Assembly (NCBI GenBank): GCA_001770935.1
Contig: MESI01000111.1
Span: 1 to 33,584 of the forward strand
Source of the DNA: Burkholderiales bacterium RIFCSPLOWO2_12_FULL_61_40
Lineage (GTDB): Bacteria; Pseudomonadota; Gammaproteobacteria; Burkholderiales; Burkholderiaceae_C
Length of the DNA: 33,584 nucleotides
Direction of reading: 5' to 3'
Part shown: in pieces, positions 15,102 through 30,759 of the stretch
Numbering within the stretch: the stretch's first letter is position 1
How the letters are laid out: each line of letters begins with the position of its first letter
Program-made: the position numbers and the translations under genes
The notes under the pieces: model-generated
What the model was told of the DNA's origin: nothing
Seen by the model: only the letters and a program-made list of their open reading frames with translations
Database searches by the model: none

Positions 15102-16567
15102 ATGCAAATTCAATTCAAGACCGGATTGGTGTGGTTTCGGCGGGACCTGCGCACCGAAGACAACGTGGCGCTCACCACAGCATTGGCAAGCTGCAGCCAG
15201 GTTTACTGCGTATTTGTCTTTGATCGCACGATACTGGACAGCCTGCCACGTTCTGATCGCCGAGTGGAGTTCATCCGGGAGTCCTTGGTGGAGCTTGATA
15301 CCAGTCTGCGGGCACTTGCAGCCAAGCCATTGGCCGGATTAATCGTTCTGCACGACCGTGCCATTGACGCCATTCCCACCTTGGCCAGCGAACTGGGTGC
15401 TCAGGCCATCTTTGCGGCACATGACTATGAGCCCCAGGCGCAAACCCGCGATCTCGACGTGCGTCAAGCACTTGCACAGCAGCAGATCGCCATGGTGACC
15501 GTTAAAGACCACGTCATGTTTGAACGCCGTGAGATCCTGAACCAATTGGGCAAACCCTATGGCGTGTTTACGCCCTACAAGCGGGCGTGGCTGGCCAAAT
15601 TGGGTGATGGCTTTGCGGCGGTGCATGCCCGCCCTATAACAGGCCAGGTGTTGGCGGAGCGACCCACGCACCATGCCAGCCCCGTACCCACACTGGAATC
15701 GCTTGGTTTTTGTCCAATCAATTTGAAACATTTGGGCATTGGCACGGGGATGTCCGGAGGCGCCAGCGCCCTGGACGATTTCTGGCTCCGTATGGACGAC
15801 TACGACCGTACCCGCGACTTCCCCTCGGTCAAAGGGCCCAGCTACCTCGGCGTACATTTGCGGTTTGGCACCGTCTCCATTCGGCATCTGGTGGCATTGG
15901 CGTTACAGCGGCAACTTCACGGAAGTGCTGGCGCCTCGGTGTGGCTGAGTGAGCTGGCATGGCGCGATTTCTATTTTCAGATTCTTGCGAACTTCCCTTA
16001 TGTAGCCGAGCGCGCATTCAAACCTGAGTACGATCAGATCCAGTGGGAGCAAGGCGACAAGGCGCAAGCCCTTTTTGAAGCCTGGTGCCAAGGTGTCACC
16101 GGTTATCCACTGGTCGATGCCGCGATGGCGCAGCTCAACCAAACCGGTTACATGCACAACCGCTTGCGCATGGTCGCAGGGAGTTTCCTGGTGAAACACC
16201 TGGGAATTGACTGGCACTGGGGTGAACGTTATTTTGCGTTGAAACTCAACGACTTTGACCTGTCCGCCAACAATGGGGGATGGCAATGGGTGAGTTCCAG
16301 CGGATGTGACGCACAGCCCTATTTCCGAATTTTTAACCCGATCCATCAAAGCGAGCGGTTTGATGCACAAGGAAAATTCATCCAGCGGTACGTGCCACAA
16401 CTGGCGCAAATGGACCCTCCATCCATTCATGCGCCGTGGTCGGCCCCAGCAACAGCACTCGCCGCCGCCGGAGTCGTGCTGGGCCAGAACTATCCCAAAC
16501 CCATCGTAGACCACGCCCAAGCCCGGGCGCTGACCCTACAGCGCTACGGCGTAGTGCGGAAAGTGAC

Positions 16568-16595
<28 letters not shown>
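15102..16595 (+). CDS. phrB: Deoxyribodipyrimidine photolyase (class I cryptochrome/photolyase family)
   Basis: The 497-residue flavoprotein would repair cyclobutane pyrimidine dimers using blue light. The N-terminal antenna domain opens with [13 protein letters not shown] (9-21). The FAD domain holds [46 protein letters not shown] and the [20 protein letters not shown] segment, all typical of functional class I enzymes. The ATG at 15102 has no clear Shine-Dalgarno but places the conserved motif at the usual position. It is divergent from algH and its 3' end overlaps the chpA 3' end by 28 bp. A cryptochrome-like role cannot be excluded. Confidence 0.93.
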
Positions 16596-22561
<5,966 letters not shown>

Positions 22562-22620
22562 GGGTTCAGGCTCTCCTGGGGGTCACTTTTCTGGACGTAA
22601 GTAGGGAAGGATCGGGATGG

Positions 22621-25425
22621 TTACGCGATTTTGAAACGCGACACCGATTGACGGAGTTCCTCTGCCATACGGGAGAGCTCCCGCACTTGATTGGCCGTCA
22701 CACGCGTACCTTCCCCGGTTTGTTCGGTCACCGCAAAAATGTGCTGAATGTTGTCTGCCACGACATTGGCCAAGCCCGCTTCGCGGGATGCAGAACTGGA
22801 AATCTGCTCAATCAACTCAGCAACCCGGCGCGAAACCTTGTCGATTTCAGTCAAAGCGGTACCTGCATTGTCGGACAGCTTGGCCCCCTCAACCACACCC
22901 TGGGTCGAACGCTCCATAGCGCCGATCGCGTCTTGCGTATCCGTTTGAATGGCTTTCACCAGCGCAGAAATCTGCCGGGTGGCATCCGCAGAACGCTCCG
23001 CCAGGCGCTGAACCTCTTCGGCAACCACAGAAAAGCCCCGTCCGGCTTCTCCCGCAGAGGCTGCCTGGATAGCTGCATTCAGCGCCAGCACGTTGGTTTG
23101 CTCGGTAATGTCAGAGATCAGTTCGGTAATTTCACCAATTTCCTGTGAGGACTCACCCAGGCGCTTGATCCGCTTGGAGGTTTCCTGAATCTGGTCGCGG
23201 ATGGAATTCATACCGCCGATGGCGTTCTGCACCGCCGTCAGGCCGGACTCCGCCGCCAACAGTGACTGGCGCGCCACCGTTGCAGACTCTTGCGCCTGTA
23301 CAGACACCTCGTTAATACGCCCTGCCATATCCACAACCGAACGCCCGGTTTCACGAATTTCATGGAGCTGCTCATTGGATGCAGCCAATAGCTCGGTCGA
23401 TGTGGCGTCCACATCTGCCGTCGTCTGAGCAACCCGTGCCGCCGTACTTTGCACGTTGGACACCAGAGAGCGCAACTCTTCCACCGTGTAGTTCACCGAG
23501 TCAGCAATCGCGCCGGTAATGTCCTCCGTCACCGTAGCCTCTTGGGTCAAGTCCCCTTCCGCAACGGTCTGCAGCTCGTTCATCAATCGCAAAATTGCCG
23601 CCTGATTTGCGTCATTGACACGCTTGGCATCCTGCTCCTGGCGTTCCGCTTCGAGTCGCTGTTCTTCGGCAAGCACTTGGCGCTTGCGGCTGTCCAGCAA
23701 GTGAACACGGGATACACCACCAGCGCAGACCAATGCAAAAGCGGCAGAAATAATCAACACCACCAACGCCAAGCCACCGATACCCGCCTGGGTAGACAAT
23801 TCACCCTGCAGTTCTTCCAGATTACGGCGCAGGGGTTCGCTGTCTTCAATAATGGCGCCCTGCGCTTCACGGGCTGACACCAAGCCCTGCAAGTTGCCCA
23901 AAATGGCGCCCGCCTGCACGCGGGTTTCACCGTACATTGTGATCAGGGCCTCCAATTGTTCACGTGTTGCCGCGTCTTTGGATGCCGTCAAGCGCAACTC
24001 CGAACTGCCCGAAAGCAGACCTTCAGAGATTTCCTTGAAAGTATTCAAGTCTTTGCCCAGCAAGAAAACAGCCTCTGGACTGACGCCCTCAGAAGTCAAA
24101 AATTCATTGGAAGATTTACCAATCCGCTGGGTCAACATCACCAACTGACCCACCGCCGAGATTTCAACGGCAGGCGCATTTTGTTGCAACTTCAACGAAG
24201 AAATCGTCTCGGCGATTTCCAATAGGTCAGAGGACTGGCGATTGATCAAGCGCAAAGCCGATCCAATTTGGGTCAGAATTTTTTGCTGCCCCATCACCGC
24301 TTTTGCGTTCTTTTCGGCGCGCTCCACCAGGGGTACCACCTTGCCCAACTGAGGGGAAAAACTTTCATTCAGTGCAGCCAGGCGCATTTCATCGTCGCCC
24401 CCCTGCAGTCCCCGAACGGCCTTCACCAGAACTCCGGAACTTTCGGACACGTCAGGAAAGGCCTGCGCACTTCCGACGACGGCCTGTGATACCGATTTGG
24501 CAAGACGCTGCGATTGCATCAAGGCTTGACCGGTGGCCCCCAACTGTTGCGCCACTTTATCGGACTGACTCAAAGTGTAAAAGGTCACCACGGCAAGCAA
24601 CAGCAATGCGAAGCCCAGCATGATAGAAAGAATACGCTGGTGCTGAACCACTGTTCGAGCCCCCAGCCCCGGAAGCGAGATCAAGTCTTTCTCATCCACC
24701 AAAACATCACCTGGTTTCTCGACCACACGGACTGGCTCGTCTTTGATTGGCGCATGGTCAACCTGCACAGTCTCGGTACCGGCCATGTCCACTGAGCCGT
24801 CCGGCATGGCAAGACTGAGCCGGGAATCCAATTCGGAATCAGACTGCTTTTTGGAAAACAAATTTTTCAATTGATCGACAACGGACATGGTGAAGTAAGC
24901 GCTGATGCTCAAAAATTGGGGAGATAAAGACAAAGTACGCAGATTGATTTCCTGCCAATGGTCCCCTTGGGAATCTACAAAGCGATTGCCGAAGTAAGCG
25001 GGATCAGCAGGCGTGGGCGGTGTTGAGGATGTGAACGCATCTGCCCCCCGCAAACCCGCCAAACCATCGACCTGCAAGGCGCAATTCACCTCCAAAGCCG
25101 CATTCAGCGTAACCACACTAGGTTCCTGCGCTGCGGGCTCAGTTCGGGCAAGCCCGCCGCTGTCGGCAATAAAGGTGGCCATATCAACCACCCCATAAAG
25201 CCCACCACGGATATTCAGGACGCCACGAAACCAGGGGCGCACATAGGGCACCGCTTGCAGATTGGACAGTGGATAAATCTCCCCAGACTGTCCCAGTGGA
25301 AAAAGGTAATTTTGGCCTCCCGCCCTGACGGCGAGCCAAGCCACGGACACACCCTCATCGCGGGCAGCCTGCAAGCGGCTGGCCAACCGGGCCTGGAGTT
25401 CTCTGATTGCTTCTCGGTTAGCCAT
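22621..25425 (-). CDS. pilJ: PilI-PilJ in one frame: CheW domain fused to type IV pilus chemotaxis transducer
   Basis: The frame is open for 934 codons. Residues 1-179 look like a whole PilI/CheW adaptor (YLFPLGQSGEIYPL, VPYVRPWFRGVLNIRGGLYGVVDMA). Residue 180 is the Met of a normal PilJ N-terminus (MSVVDQLKNLFSKKQ). PilJ then shows TM1 (about 265-287), a PilJ-type periplasmic helical sensor region, TM2 (GLALVVLIISAAFALVC), a HAMP-like stretch and a methyl-accepting signalling domain with ISDITEQTNVLALNAAIQAASAGEAGRGFSVVAEEV (split here only by naming). Usually pilI and pilJ are separate. No Shine-Dalgarno precedes the internal ATG at 24888. Either it is a true fusion, or a lost stop codon or sequencing change joins two genes. 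Confidence 0.88.
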   Translation of the reverse strand: MANREAIRELQARLASRLQAARDEGVSVAWLAVRAGGQNYLFPLGQSGEIYPLSNLQAVPYVRPWFRGVLNIRGGLYGVVDMATFIADSGGLARTEPAAQEPSVVTLNAALEVNCALQVDGLAGLRGADAFTSSTPPTPADPAYFGNRFVDSQGDHWQEINLRTLSLSPQFLSISAYFTMSVVDQLKNLFSKKQSDSELDSRLSLAMPDGSVDMAGTETVQVDHAPIKDEPVRVVEKPGDVLVDEKDLISLPGLGARTVVQHQRILSIMLGFALLLLAVVTFYTLSQSDKVAQQLGATGQALMQSQRLAKSVSQAVVGSAQAFPDVSESSGVLVKAVRGLQGGDDEMRLAALNESFSPQLGKVVPLVERAEKNAKAVMGQQKILTQIGSALRLINRQSSDLLEIAETISSLKLQQNAPAVEISAVGQLVMLTQRIGKSSNEFLTSEGVSPEAVFLLGKDLNTFKEISEGLLSGSSELRLTASKDAATREQLEALITMYGETRVQAGAILGNLQGLVSAREAQGAIIEDSEPLRRNLEELQGELSTQAGIGGLALVVLIISAAFALVCAGGVSRVHLLDSRKRQVLAEEQRLEAERQEQDAKRVNDANQAAILRLMNELQTVAEGDLTQEATVTEDITGAIADSVNYTVEELRSLVSNVQSTAARVAQTTADVDATSTELLAASNEQLHEIRETGRSVVDMAGRINEVSVQAQESATVARQSLLAAESGLTAVQNAIGGMNSIRDQIQETSKRIKRLGESSQEIGEITELISDITEQTNVLALNAAIQAASAGEAGRGFSVVAEEVQRLAERSADATRQISALVKAIQTDTQDAIGAMERSTQGVVEGAKLSDNAGTALTEIDKVSRRVAELIEQISSSASREAGLANVVADNIQHIFAVTEQTGEGTRVTANQVRELSRMAEELRQSVSRFKIA

Positions 25426-25437
25426 GAGCGCCGCGAA

Positions 25438-25803
25438 TCAGCCCAAAGCCTTGATCTTGGCCAACAACTCGGAAGGGTCTACCGGTTTGGTGATGTAATC
25501 ACGTGCACCTTGGCGCATACCCCACACACGGTCTGTCTCCAGACTCTTGCTGGTGCAGATGATGATGGGCACATCGGTGTACTCGGGGGTGCGATTGATG
25601 GAGCGGGTCAGCTGAAAACCATTTTGTCCCGGCATGACCACATCCATCAAGATCAGATCCGGTTTTTCTTCGGTCAGACGCTTGAACGCCTCGTCTGCAT
25701 TTTCCGCAGAACGCACGACAAAGCCATTCTTTTGCAGCAATTCCGTAAGAAACATGATCTCTGTTTTTGAATCGTCAACGATAAGTACTTTATTAATGGC
25801 CAT
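25438..25803 (-). CDS. pilH: PilH: CheY-like response regulator of twitching motility
   Basis: The 121-residue single receiver domain has the acid pair D10/D11, phospho-acceptor D54 (LILMDVVMPGQNG), the Thr/Ser switch (ICTSK) and K106 (ITKPVDP). In the Pil-Chp pathway PilH opposes PilG or drains phosphate from the kinase. The ATG at 25803 shares one base with the pilG stop (TGATG) and has AAGGAG upstream within pilG; a TTG one codon earlier is possible. The fused pilI-pilJ frame starts 12 bp downstream. Confidence 0.93.
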   Translation of the reverse strand: MAINKVLIVDDSKTEIMFLTELLQKNGFVVRSAENADEAFKRLTEEKPDLILMDVVMPGQNGFQLTRSINRTPEYTDVPIIICTSKSLETDRVWGMRQGARDYITKPVDPSELLAKIKALG

Positions 25804-26201
25804 CAAATAGCTCCTTGCAAAACTGTTCCAAACTGCTGCACAGCCTGTAACAATTGATCCTTGGTAAAAGGTTTGGTTAAATAGTCCTGCGCGCCCACCA
25901 TGCGCCCACGCGCCTTGTCAAACACGCCATCTTTGGAAGACAGCATCACCACAGGCACCCCAGAAAACTTGGCGTTGCGCTTGATAATGGCGCACGTTTG
26001 GTATCCATCCAGTCGGGGCATCAGGATATCGCAAAAAATCAGGTGGGGCTGGTAATCACTGACCTTGGCCAAGGCGTCAAAGCCATCTTCGGCCAGCATG
26101 ACCTCGTGACCGCCCTGCTTGAGAAAAATCTCTGCACTGCGCCGTATGGTGTTGCTGTCGTCAATGACCAGGACTTTGAAAGTCGATGCAGAAATACTCA
26201 C
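25803..26201 (-). CDS. pilG: PilG: CheY-like response regulator of twitching motility
   Basis: The 132-residue receiver domain has acid pair D14/D15 (VLVIDDSNTIRRSAE), phospho-acceptor D58 (LIFCDILMPRLDG), switch Ser in MLSSKDG and K110 (YLTKPF). The N-terminal SNTIRRSAEIFL sequence is typical of PilG. It is expected to promote pilus extension once phosphorylated by ChpA. The start is GTG at 26199-26201, with AGGAG 9 nt upstream. It follows the rubredoxin gene by 65 bp on the same strand. Confidence 0.93.
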   Translation of the reverse strand: MSISASTFKVLVIDDSNTIRRSAEIFLKQGGHEVMLAEDGFDALAKVSDYQPHLIFCDILMPRLDGYQTCAIIKRNAKFSGVPVVMLSSKDGVFDKARGRMVGAQDYLTKPFTKDQLLQAVQQFGTVLQGAI

Positions 26202-26266
26202 AAAGCGTTGCTCCTGAACATTGCAAGGCGGCTACGGACCCTAAACGCCGTTGAAACCATATGCCT

Positions 26267-26440
26267 TTAAATTTGAACCATTTCGAAATCTTCTTTGCGT
26301 GCGCCGCATTCAGGGCAGGTCCAGTTCATGGGCACTGCCGACCACAATGTGCCGGGGGCGATTCCATGCTCGGGGTCTCCTGCCATCTCGTCATAAATCC
26401 AGCCGCAAATCAGACACATCCAGGTTTTAGTATCGGTCAC
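26267..26440 (-). CDS. Rubredoxin
   Basis: A 57-residue frame runs from GTG (26438-26440) to TAA (26267-26269). It has both iron-binding CxxC knuckles: C9-x2-C12 in WMCLICGWIYDE and C42-x2-C45 in WTCPECGARKEDFE. Between them is the usual rubredoxin core with DPEHGIAPGTLWSAVPMNW. It carries one Fe(SCys)4 centre and transfers single electrons in the cytoplasm. The GTG lacks a strong Shine-Dalgarno, and a TATAAG hexamer lies 3 nt upstream, so the mRNA leader may be very short. It precedes pilG on the same strand and may be the first gene of the chemosensory operon; a functional link is not established. Confidence 0.93.
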   Translation of the reverse strand: MTDTKTWMCLICGWIYDEMAGDPEHGIAPGTLWSAVPMNWTCPECGARKEDFEMVQI

Positions 26441-26560
26441 AGCTTATAGGGCCTTCGAATAGAATGCAATCATTGTATAGAGGCAGCGTAGGCAAAATGC
26501 CCTGTGGCCGCCGAAAATTGGCCATTCTGCCTGAGGATAAACCCGAACACAGGCCCCTAG

Positions 26561-27466
26561 ATGCAGGCATCACTCCCCCCATCCACCGACGAAGATGATC
26601 TTGATGAAGGCCCGTCGGCTTGCGTCATGGTCTTCAATGCCAATGACGCCAGCGGCGCAGGCGGCATCACCGCCGACCTCACCGCCATCGCATCGGTGGG
26701 CGCACACGCCCTGCCGGTGATCACCGGCGCCTATGCGCGCGATACGGCCGAGGTCTATGACCATTTCCCCTTTGACGACGAAGCAGTCACAGAGCAAGCA
26801 CGCACCATCCTGGAGGACATTCCGGTACAGGTATTCAAGGTGGGGTTTGTCGGCACACCTGAAAATCTCAGCGCGGTAGCGGAGTTGGCATCCGACTATG
26901 CGGATGTGCCTTTGGTCGCCTACATGCCAGACCTCTCCTGGTGGCAGGAAGACCAGACCGACCTGTACCTGGATGCTTATAACGAGCTGCTGCTGCCCCA
27001 AACCACGGTGTTGGTTGGAAACCACAGCACCTTGTCCCGCTGGCTGCTGCCAGACTGGAGTTCCGAGCAAAGCCCGTCGGCACAGGACATTGCCAAAGCG
27101 GCCAACGAGTTTGGCGTGCCGTATACCCTGGTGACGGGAATTCCCTTGCCCGAGCAGTTCATCGACAACGTGCTGTGCACCCCAGACGCCATTTTGTGCA
27201 GCCACAAATTCGAACGGTTCGAAGCCGTTTTCTGCGGCGCGGGCGACACCCTGTCGGCGGCGGTGGCTGCTTTGATTGCCAGCGGCAGTGAACTGGCCGA
27301 GGCCGTGACCGAAAGCTTGAGCTACCTGGACCGCTGCCTGGAGAGCGGTTTTCGCCCCGGCATGGGCAATGTACTGCCTGACCGTCTGTTTTGGGCGCAT
27401 CCCGAAACGGACGACGAATCCGAAGAATCCACCTTTGAAATATCCCCCAATGCCACACGCCACTAA
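26561..27466 (+). CDS. ThiD-like hydroxymethylpyrimidine / phosphomethylpyrimidine kinase, divergent
   Basis: This 301-residue ribokinase-superfamily protein aligns best with ThiD, which phosphorylates HMP and HMP-P in thiamine synthesis. The glycine-rich region reads [22 protein letters not shown] where ThiD has GTDPSGGAGIQADL, and the following [10 protein letters not shown] matches VITALTAQNT. Near the C-terminus the anion-hole motif is GAGDTLSAA, the generic ribokinase form, where ThiD has HGTGC. The N-terminal 20 and C-terminal 25 residues are acidic extensions. No TPP riboswitch is visible upstream and there is no clear Shine-Dalgarno. It ends one base before hemL. Another PfkB-type substrate is possible. 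Confidence 0.7.
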   Translation: MQASLPPSTDEDDLDEGPSACVMVFNANDASGAGGITADLTAIASVGAHALPVITGAYARDTAEVYDHFPFDDEAVTEQARTILEDIPVQVFKVGFVGTPENLSAVAELASDYADVPLVAYMPDLSWWQEDQTDLYLDAYNELLLPQTTVLVGNHSTLSRWLLPDWSSEQSPSAQDIAKAANEFGVPYTLVTGIPLPEQFIDNVLCTPDAILCSHKFERFEAVFCGAGDTLSAAVAALIASGSELAEAVTESLSYLDRCLESGFRPGMGNVLPDRLFWAHPETDDESEESTFEISPNATRH

Positions 27467-27467
27467 C

Positions 27468-28766
27468 ATGCAAGCAGACCGCAACCAACAGCTTTTCGAA
27501 CGCGCCGCCAAAGTCATTCCCGGCGGCGTCAACTCCCCGGTGCGCGCCTTCAAGGCAGTAGGTGGAACCCCGCGTTTTGTGGCGCGCGCCCAGGGAGCCT
27601 ACTTCTGGGACGCCAACGACAAGAAGTACATCGACTACATCGGCTCCTGGGGCCCCATGATCCTGGGTCACGGCCATCCTGCCGTCGTGGAAGCAGTGCA
27701 AAAAGCCATTCTGGAAGGCTTCTCTTTTGGTGCGCCCACCGAACGTGAAGTGGAGCTGGCCGAAGCCATTCTGGAGCGCGTCCCCAGCATGGACATGGTG
27801 CGCCTGGTCAGCTCCGGCACCGAAGCGGGCATGAGCGCCATCCGCCTGGCGCGCGGCGCGACCGGCCGCAACAAACTCATCAAGTTCGAGGGCTGCTACC
27901 ACGGCCATGCCGACGCCCTACTGGTCAAAGCCGGTTCCGGCCTGGCCACGTTTGGCAATCCCACCAGTTCCGGTGTACCGCCCGAAGTGGTGCAGCACAC
28001 CCTGGTGCTGGAGTACAACAATGTGCAACAGCTGGACGAAGCCTTTGCGCTGCACGGCAAAGACCTGGCCTGCCTGATCATCGAGCCCATCGCCGGCAAT
28101 ATGAACTTTGTGCGCGCCAGCGTGCCCTTTGTGCGCCGCTGCCGCGAACTCTGCGACCAGTACGGCGCGCTGTTCATTTTTGACGAAGTGATGACTGGTT
28201 TTCGCGTCGCCATGGGCAGTGCGCAAAGCGTGTACGCCCGCGACATCCCCGGTTTTGAGCCCGACATGACGGTGATGGGCAAGGTCATTGGTGGTGGCAT
28301 GCCGCTGGCCGCTTTTGGCGGCAAACGCGCCGTCATGGAGCATCTGGCTCCCATCGGCACGGTCTACCAAGCCGGCACCTTGTCGGGCAATCCGGTGGCC
28401 ACGGCTTGCGGCCTAGCCACACTCCAGGAAATTGGCAAACCCGGTTTCTACGAAGCACTGGGCCGCAAAACCCAATCCCTGATCAGCGGCCTGCAAGGTG
28501 CGGCAGACCAGGCGGGCGTGCCGTTTTGCGGCGACTCGGAGGGCGGTATGTTCGGCTTCTTCCTGTTCGACAGCCTGCCGCAGAACTACGCCAAGGTGAT
28601 GACCACTGACAACAAGCGCTTCAATACCCTCTTCCACGGCCTGCTGGACCGGGGCGTGTACTTTGCCCCAGCGCTGTACGAGGCCGGGTTCATGAGTGCG
28701 GCGCACACCGATGCCGACATTGCCGAGACCGTGGCCGCGGCGGCCGAGGTTTTCAAGTTGCTATAA
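27468..28766 (+). CDS. hemL: Glutamate-1-semialdehyde 2,1-aminomutase
   Basis: The 432-residue PLP enzyme makes 5-aminolevulinate in the C5 haem pathway. The N-terminus [23 protein letters not shown] is diagnostic. The PLP-binding lysine lies in [28 protein letters not shown] and the closing [14 protein letters not shown] are also present. The ATG at 27468 gives the family's normal length; an ATG at 27450 would overlap thiD and add six residues. Neither has a Shine-Dalgarno, so translation may be coupled to thiD. The stop codon falls inside the start of a dispersed repeat. Confidence 0.93.
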   Translation: MQADRNQQLFERAAKVIPGGVNSPVRAFKAVGGTPRFVARAQGAYFWDANDKKYIDYIGSWGPMILGHGHPAVVEAVQKAILEGFSFGAPTEREVELAEAILERVPSMDMVRLVSSGTEAGMSAIRLARGATGRNKLIKFEGCYHGHADALLVKAGSGLATFGNPTSSGVPPEVVQHTLVLEYNNVQQLDEAFALHGKDLACLIIEPIAGNMNFVRASVPFVRRCRELCDQYGALFIFDEVMTGFRVAMGSAQSVYARDIPGFEPDMTVMGKVIGGGMPLAAFGGKRAVMEHLAPIGTVYQAGTLSGNPVATACGLATLQEIGKPGFYEALGRKTQSLISGLQGAADQAGVPFCGDSEGGMFGFFLFDSLPQNYAKVMTTDNKRFNTLFHGLLDRGVYFAPALYEAGFMSAAHTDADIAETVAAAAEVFKLL

Positions 28767-28812
28767 AAAGAGGAGCTACTTGCGCATATTCCACGGAGGC
28801 CAGAGGCCTATT
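28761..28812 (+). repeat. Dispersed intergenic repeat at the 3' end of hemL
   Basis: The segment from GCTATAAAA to GCCAGAGGCCTATTT has the form of a short repeat that I recall as common in Comamonadaceae intergenic DNA. It shares AGCTA, GCGCA and AGGCCT, in order, with 11131-11174. Its first bases supply the hemL stop codon. Confidence 0.5.
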
Positions 28813-28818
28813 TGACAT

Positions 28819-28848
28819 AAAAAAAGGCCACCCCGGGGTGGCCTTTTT
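28819..28848. terminator. Bidirectional terminator between hemL and purH
   Basis: GGCCACCCC/GGGGTGGCC (28826-28843) is a perfect palindrome that folds as a stem with a CCGG loop. It is preceded by seven A (28819-28825) and followed by five T (28844-28848). It separates the convergent hemL and purH genes and can serve both. Confidence 0.9.
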
Positions 28849-28870
28849 CATGGTGCGAAGAAACCGCCGT

Positions 28871-30469
28871 TCAATGGCGGAAGTGGCGCACGCCGCTGAA
28901 CACCATGGCCACACCGCGCTCGTTGGCTGCGGCGATCACCTCGTCGTCGCGCATGGAGCCGCCGGGTTGGATGATGCTGGTCGCACCTGCATCCACCACC
29001 ACGTCCAAGCCATCGCGGAACGGGAAGAAGGCATCGCTGGCGACGGCCGTGCCCGCCAGGGACAGATTGGCGTGGCCGGCCTTGATGCTGGCGATACGGG
29101 CCGAGTCCAGGCGACTCATCTGGCCGGCGCCCACGCCCATGGTCATGCCGCCCTTGCAGAACACAATGGCGTTGGACTTGACGTATTTGGCCACCTTCCA
29201 GGCGAACAGCAGGTCGTTCAGCTCTTCAGCGGTAGGCTGCTTGGCGGTCACCACCTTCAGGTCGCTCAAGGCCAGTTCATGGTTGTCGGCGGTTTGCAGC
29301 AGGATGCCGGAGCCGATGCGCTTCATGTCCATGGCGTTGCGGCCGTTGTCCCAATCGGTCGCTCCGCCCTGGGGCAAATCGATTTGCAAGATGCGCACAT
29401 TCACCTTGGTTTTGAACACCGCCAGCGCTTCCGGGGTGAAGCTGGGCGCCATCAGGACTTCCACGAACTGCTTCGAAATTTGTAGCGCCCCACGCTCATC
29501 CAGCGGGGTGTTGAGGGCAATAATGCCGCCAAATGCGGAGGTGGGATCAGTCTGGAAAGCCTTGCTGTAGGCTTCCAGCGCATCCACGCCCACGGCCACG
29601 CCACAGGGGTTGGCGTGTTTGACGATCACACAGGCCGGGGTGTCAAAGCTTTTGACACATTCCCAGGCGGCGTCGGCGTCGGCGATGTTGTTGTAGCTGA
29701 GTTCCTTGCCCTGCAACTGCTTGGCGGTCACCAGCGAACCGGGCGCAGGGTACAGGTCGCGGTACAGCGCGGCGCTCTGGTGCGAGTTTTCGCCATAACG
29801 CAGGTCCTGCACCTTGACGAAGCGGCCATTGCTCTGGCCGGGAAACAGGTCCAGCTTGGGCGCGGTGTCGCCCGCGGGCACATCGTCGCCCAGTTGCACG
29901 GCGCTCAGGTAGTCACTGATAGCGCCGTCGTACTGGCTGATACGGTTGAAGGCAGCCACGCTGAGAGCAAACTTGGTCTTGTCAGACACCCGCCCAGCGG
30001 ATGCCAACTCGGCAATTACCGTGGCGTACTGCGAGGCGTCGGTCAGCACCGCCACGTCTTTCCAGTTCTTGGCGGCGCTGCGCACCATGGCCGGGCCGCC
30101 GATGTCGATGTTCTCAATCGCGTCTTCCAGCGTGCAGCCGGGCTTGGCCACGGTGGCTTCAAACGGGTAGAGATTGACCACCAGCACGTCGATGGTGTCG
30201 ATCTGGTGCTCGGCCAGCGCGGCCATGTGCGCGGGCACATCGCGGCGTGCCAGCAGGCCGCCATGCACACGGGGGTGCAGGGTCTTGACGCGGCCATCTA
30301 GCATCTCGGGAAAACCGGTCATCTCGGCCACTTCGGTCACCGGCAGGCCATTGTCGGCCAGCAGTTTGGCGGTGCCGCCGGTGGAGAGCAGCTTGATGCC
30401 TTGGGCATGCAGGGCTTGCGCCAGCTCCAGGATGCCAGTTTTGTCAGAGACGGAGAGAAGTGCGTTCAT
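28871..30469 (-). CDS. purH: PurH: AICAR transformylase / IMP cyclohydrolase
   Basis: The 532-residue bifunctional enzyme performs the last two steps of IMP synthesis. The N-terminal MGS-type cyclohydrolase domain shows [21 protein letters not shown] and [18 protein letters not shown]. The C-terminal transformylase domain shows [46 protein letters not shown] and a closing [20 protein letters not shown]. The length and motifs are complete. No clear Shine-Dalgarno precedes the ATG. It is downstream of fis on the same strand with a 50-bp gap, the usual betaproteobacterial dusB-fis-purH order. Confidence 0.96.
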   Translation of the reverse strand: MNALLSVSDKTGILELAQALHAQGIKLLSTGGTAKLLADNGLPVTEVAEMTGFPEMLDGRVKTLHPRVHGGLLARRDVPAHMAALAEHQIDTIDVLVVNLYPFEATVAKPGCTLEDAIENIDIGGPAMVRSAAKNWKDVAVLTDASQYATVIAELASAGRVSDKTKFALSVAAFNRISQYDGAISDYLSAVQLGDDVPAGDTAPKLDLFPGQSNGRFVKVQDLRYGENSHQSAALYRDLYPAPGSLVTAKQLQGKELSYNNIADADAAWECVKSFDTPACVIVKHANPCGVAVGVDALEAYSKAFQTDPTSAFGGIIALNTPLDERGALQISKQFVEVLMAPSFTPEALAVFKTKVNVRILQIDLPQGGATDWDNGRNAMDMKRIGSGILLQTADNHELALSDLKVVTAKQPTAEELNDLLFAWKVAKYVKSNAIVFCKGGMTMGVGAGQMSRLDSARIASIKAGHANLSLAGTAVASDAFFPFRDGLDVVVDAGATSIIQPGGSMRDDEVIAAANERGVAMVFSGVRHFRH

Positions 30470-30519
30470 GGTGAGGGGACCGGGAAGTTAATAAATCGGT
30501 AAAAGAAACGTTGCGCGCA

Positions 30520-30759
30520 TCACTGCGTGATCAGCGCATGCTCCAGCAATTTCTTGCGCAAGGTGTTGCGGTTCAGGCCCAGCCATTGGGCGGCCTTGGA
30601 TTGGTTGTTGTCGGCCTGGGCCATCACCACCTCCAACAGGGGTTTTTCGACCGCCCGCACCAGCATGTCGTGCATGCCATGGGGCTCGGTACCATCCAGA
30701 TCGCGGAAATACACCTCCAGGCTGGTGCGCACGCACTCGTCAATATTTTTCTTGCTCAT
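30520..30759 (-). CDS. fis: Fis-family nucleoid-associated DNA-binding protein
   Basis: The 79-residue protein has the Fis C-terminal helix-turn-helix NNQSKAAQWLGLNRNTLRKKL (split as NNQSKAAQWLG and LNRNTLRKKL), preceded by the dimerising helix LVRAVEKPLLEVVMAQ. It is shorter than E. coli Fis at the N-terminus, as usual in betaproteobacteria. Fis bends DNA and controls rRNA, tRNA and growth-phase genes. Its ATG overlaps the dusB stop (ATGA), and AAGGA within the end of dusB serves as Shine-Dalgarno, so the two are translationally coupled. Confidence 0.93.
   Translation of the reverse strand: MSKKNIDECVRTSLEVYFRDLDGTEPHGMHDMLVRAVEKPLLEVVMAQADNNQSKAAQWLGLNRNTLRKKLLEHALITQ

Noticed and set aside
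26441..26560. A possible TPP riboswitch before the ThiD-like gene.
   Set aside because: A CTGAGG occurs, but the conserved thi-box pieces (ACCCTTTGAACCTGA, GGATAATGCCAGCG) are absent; only a small TGGCC/GGCCA hairpin is present.
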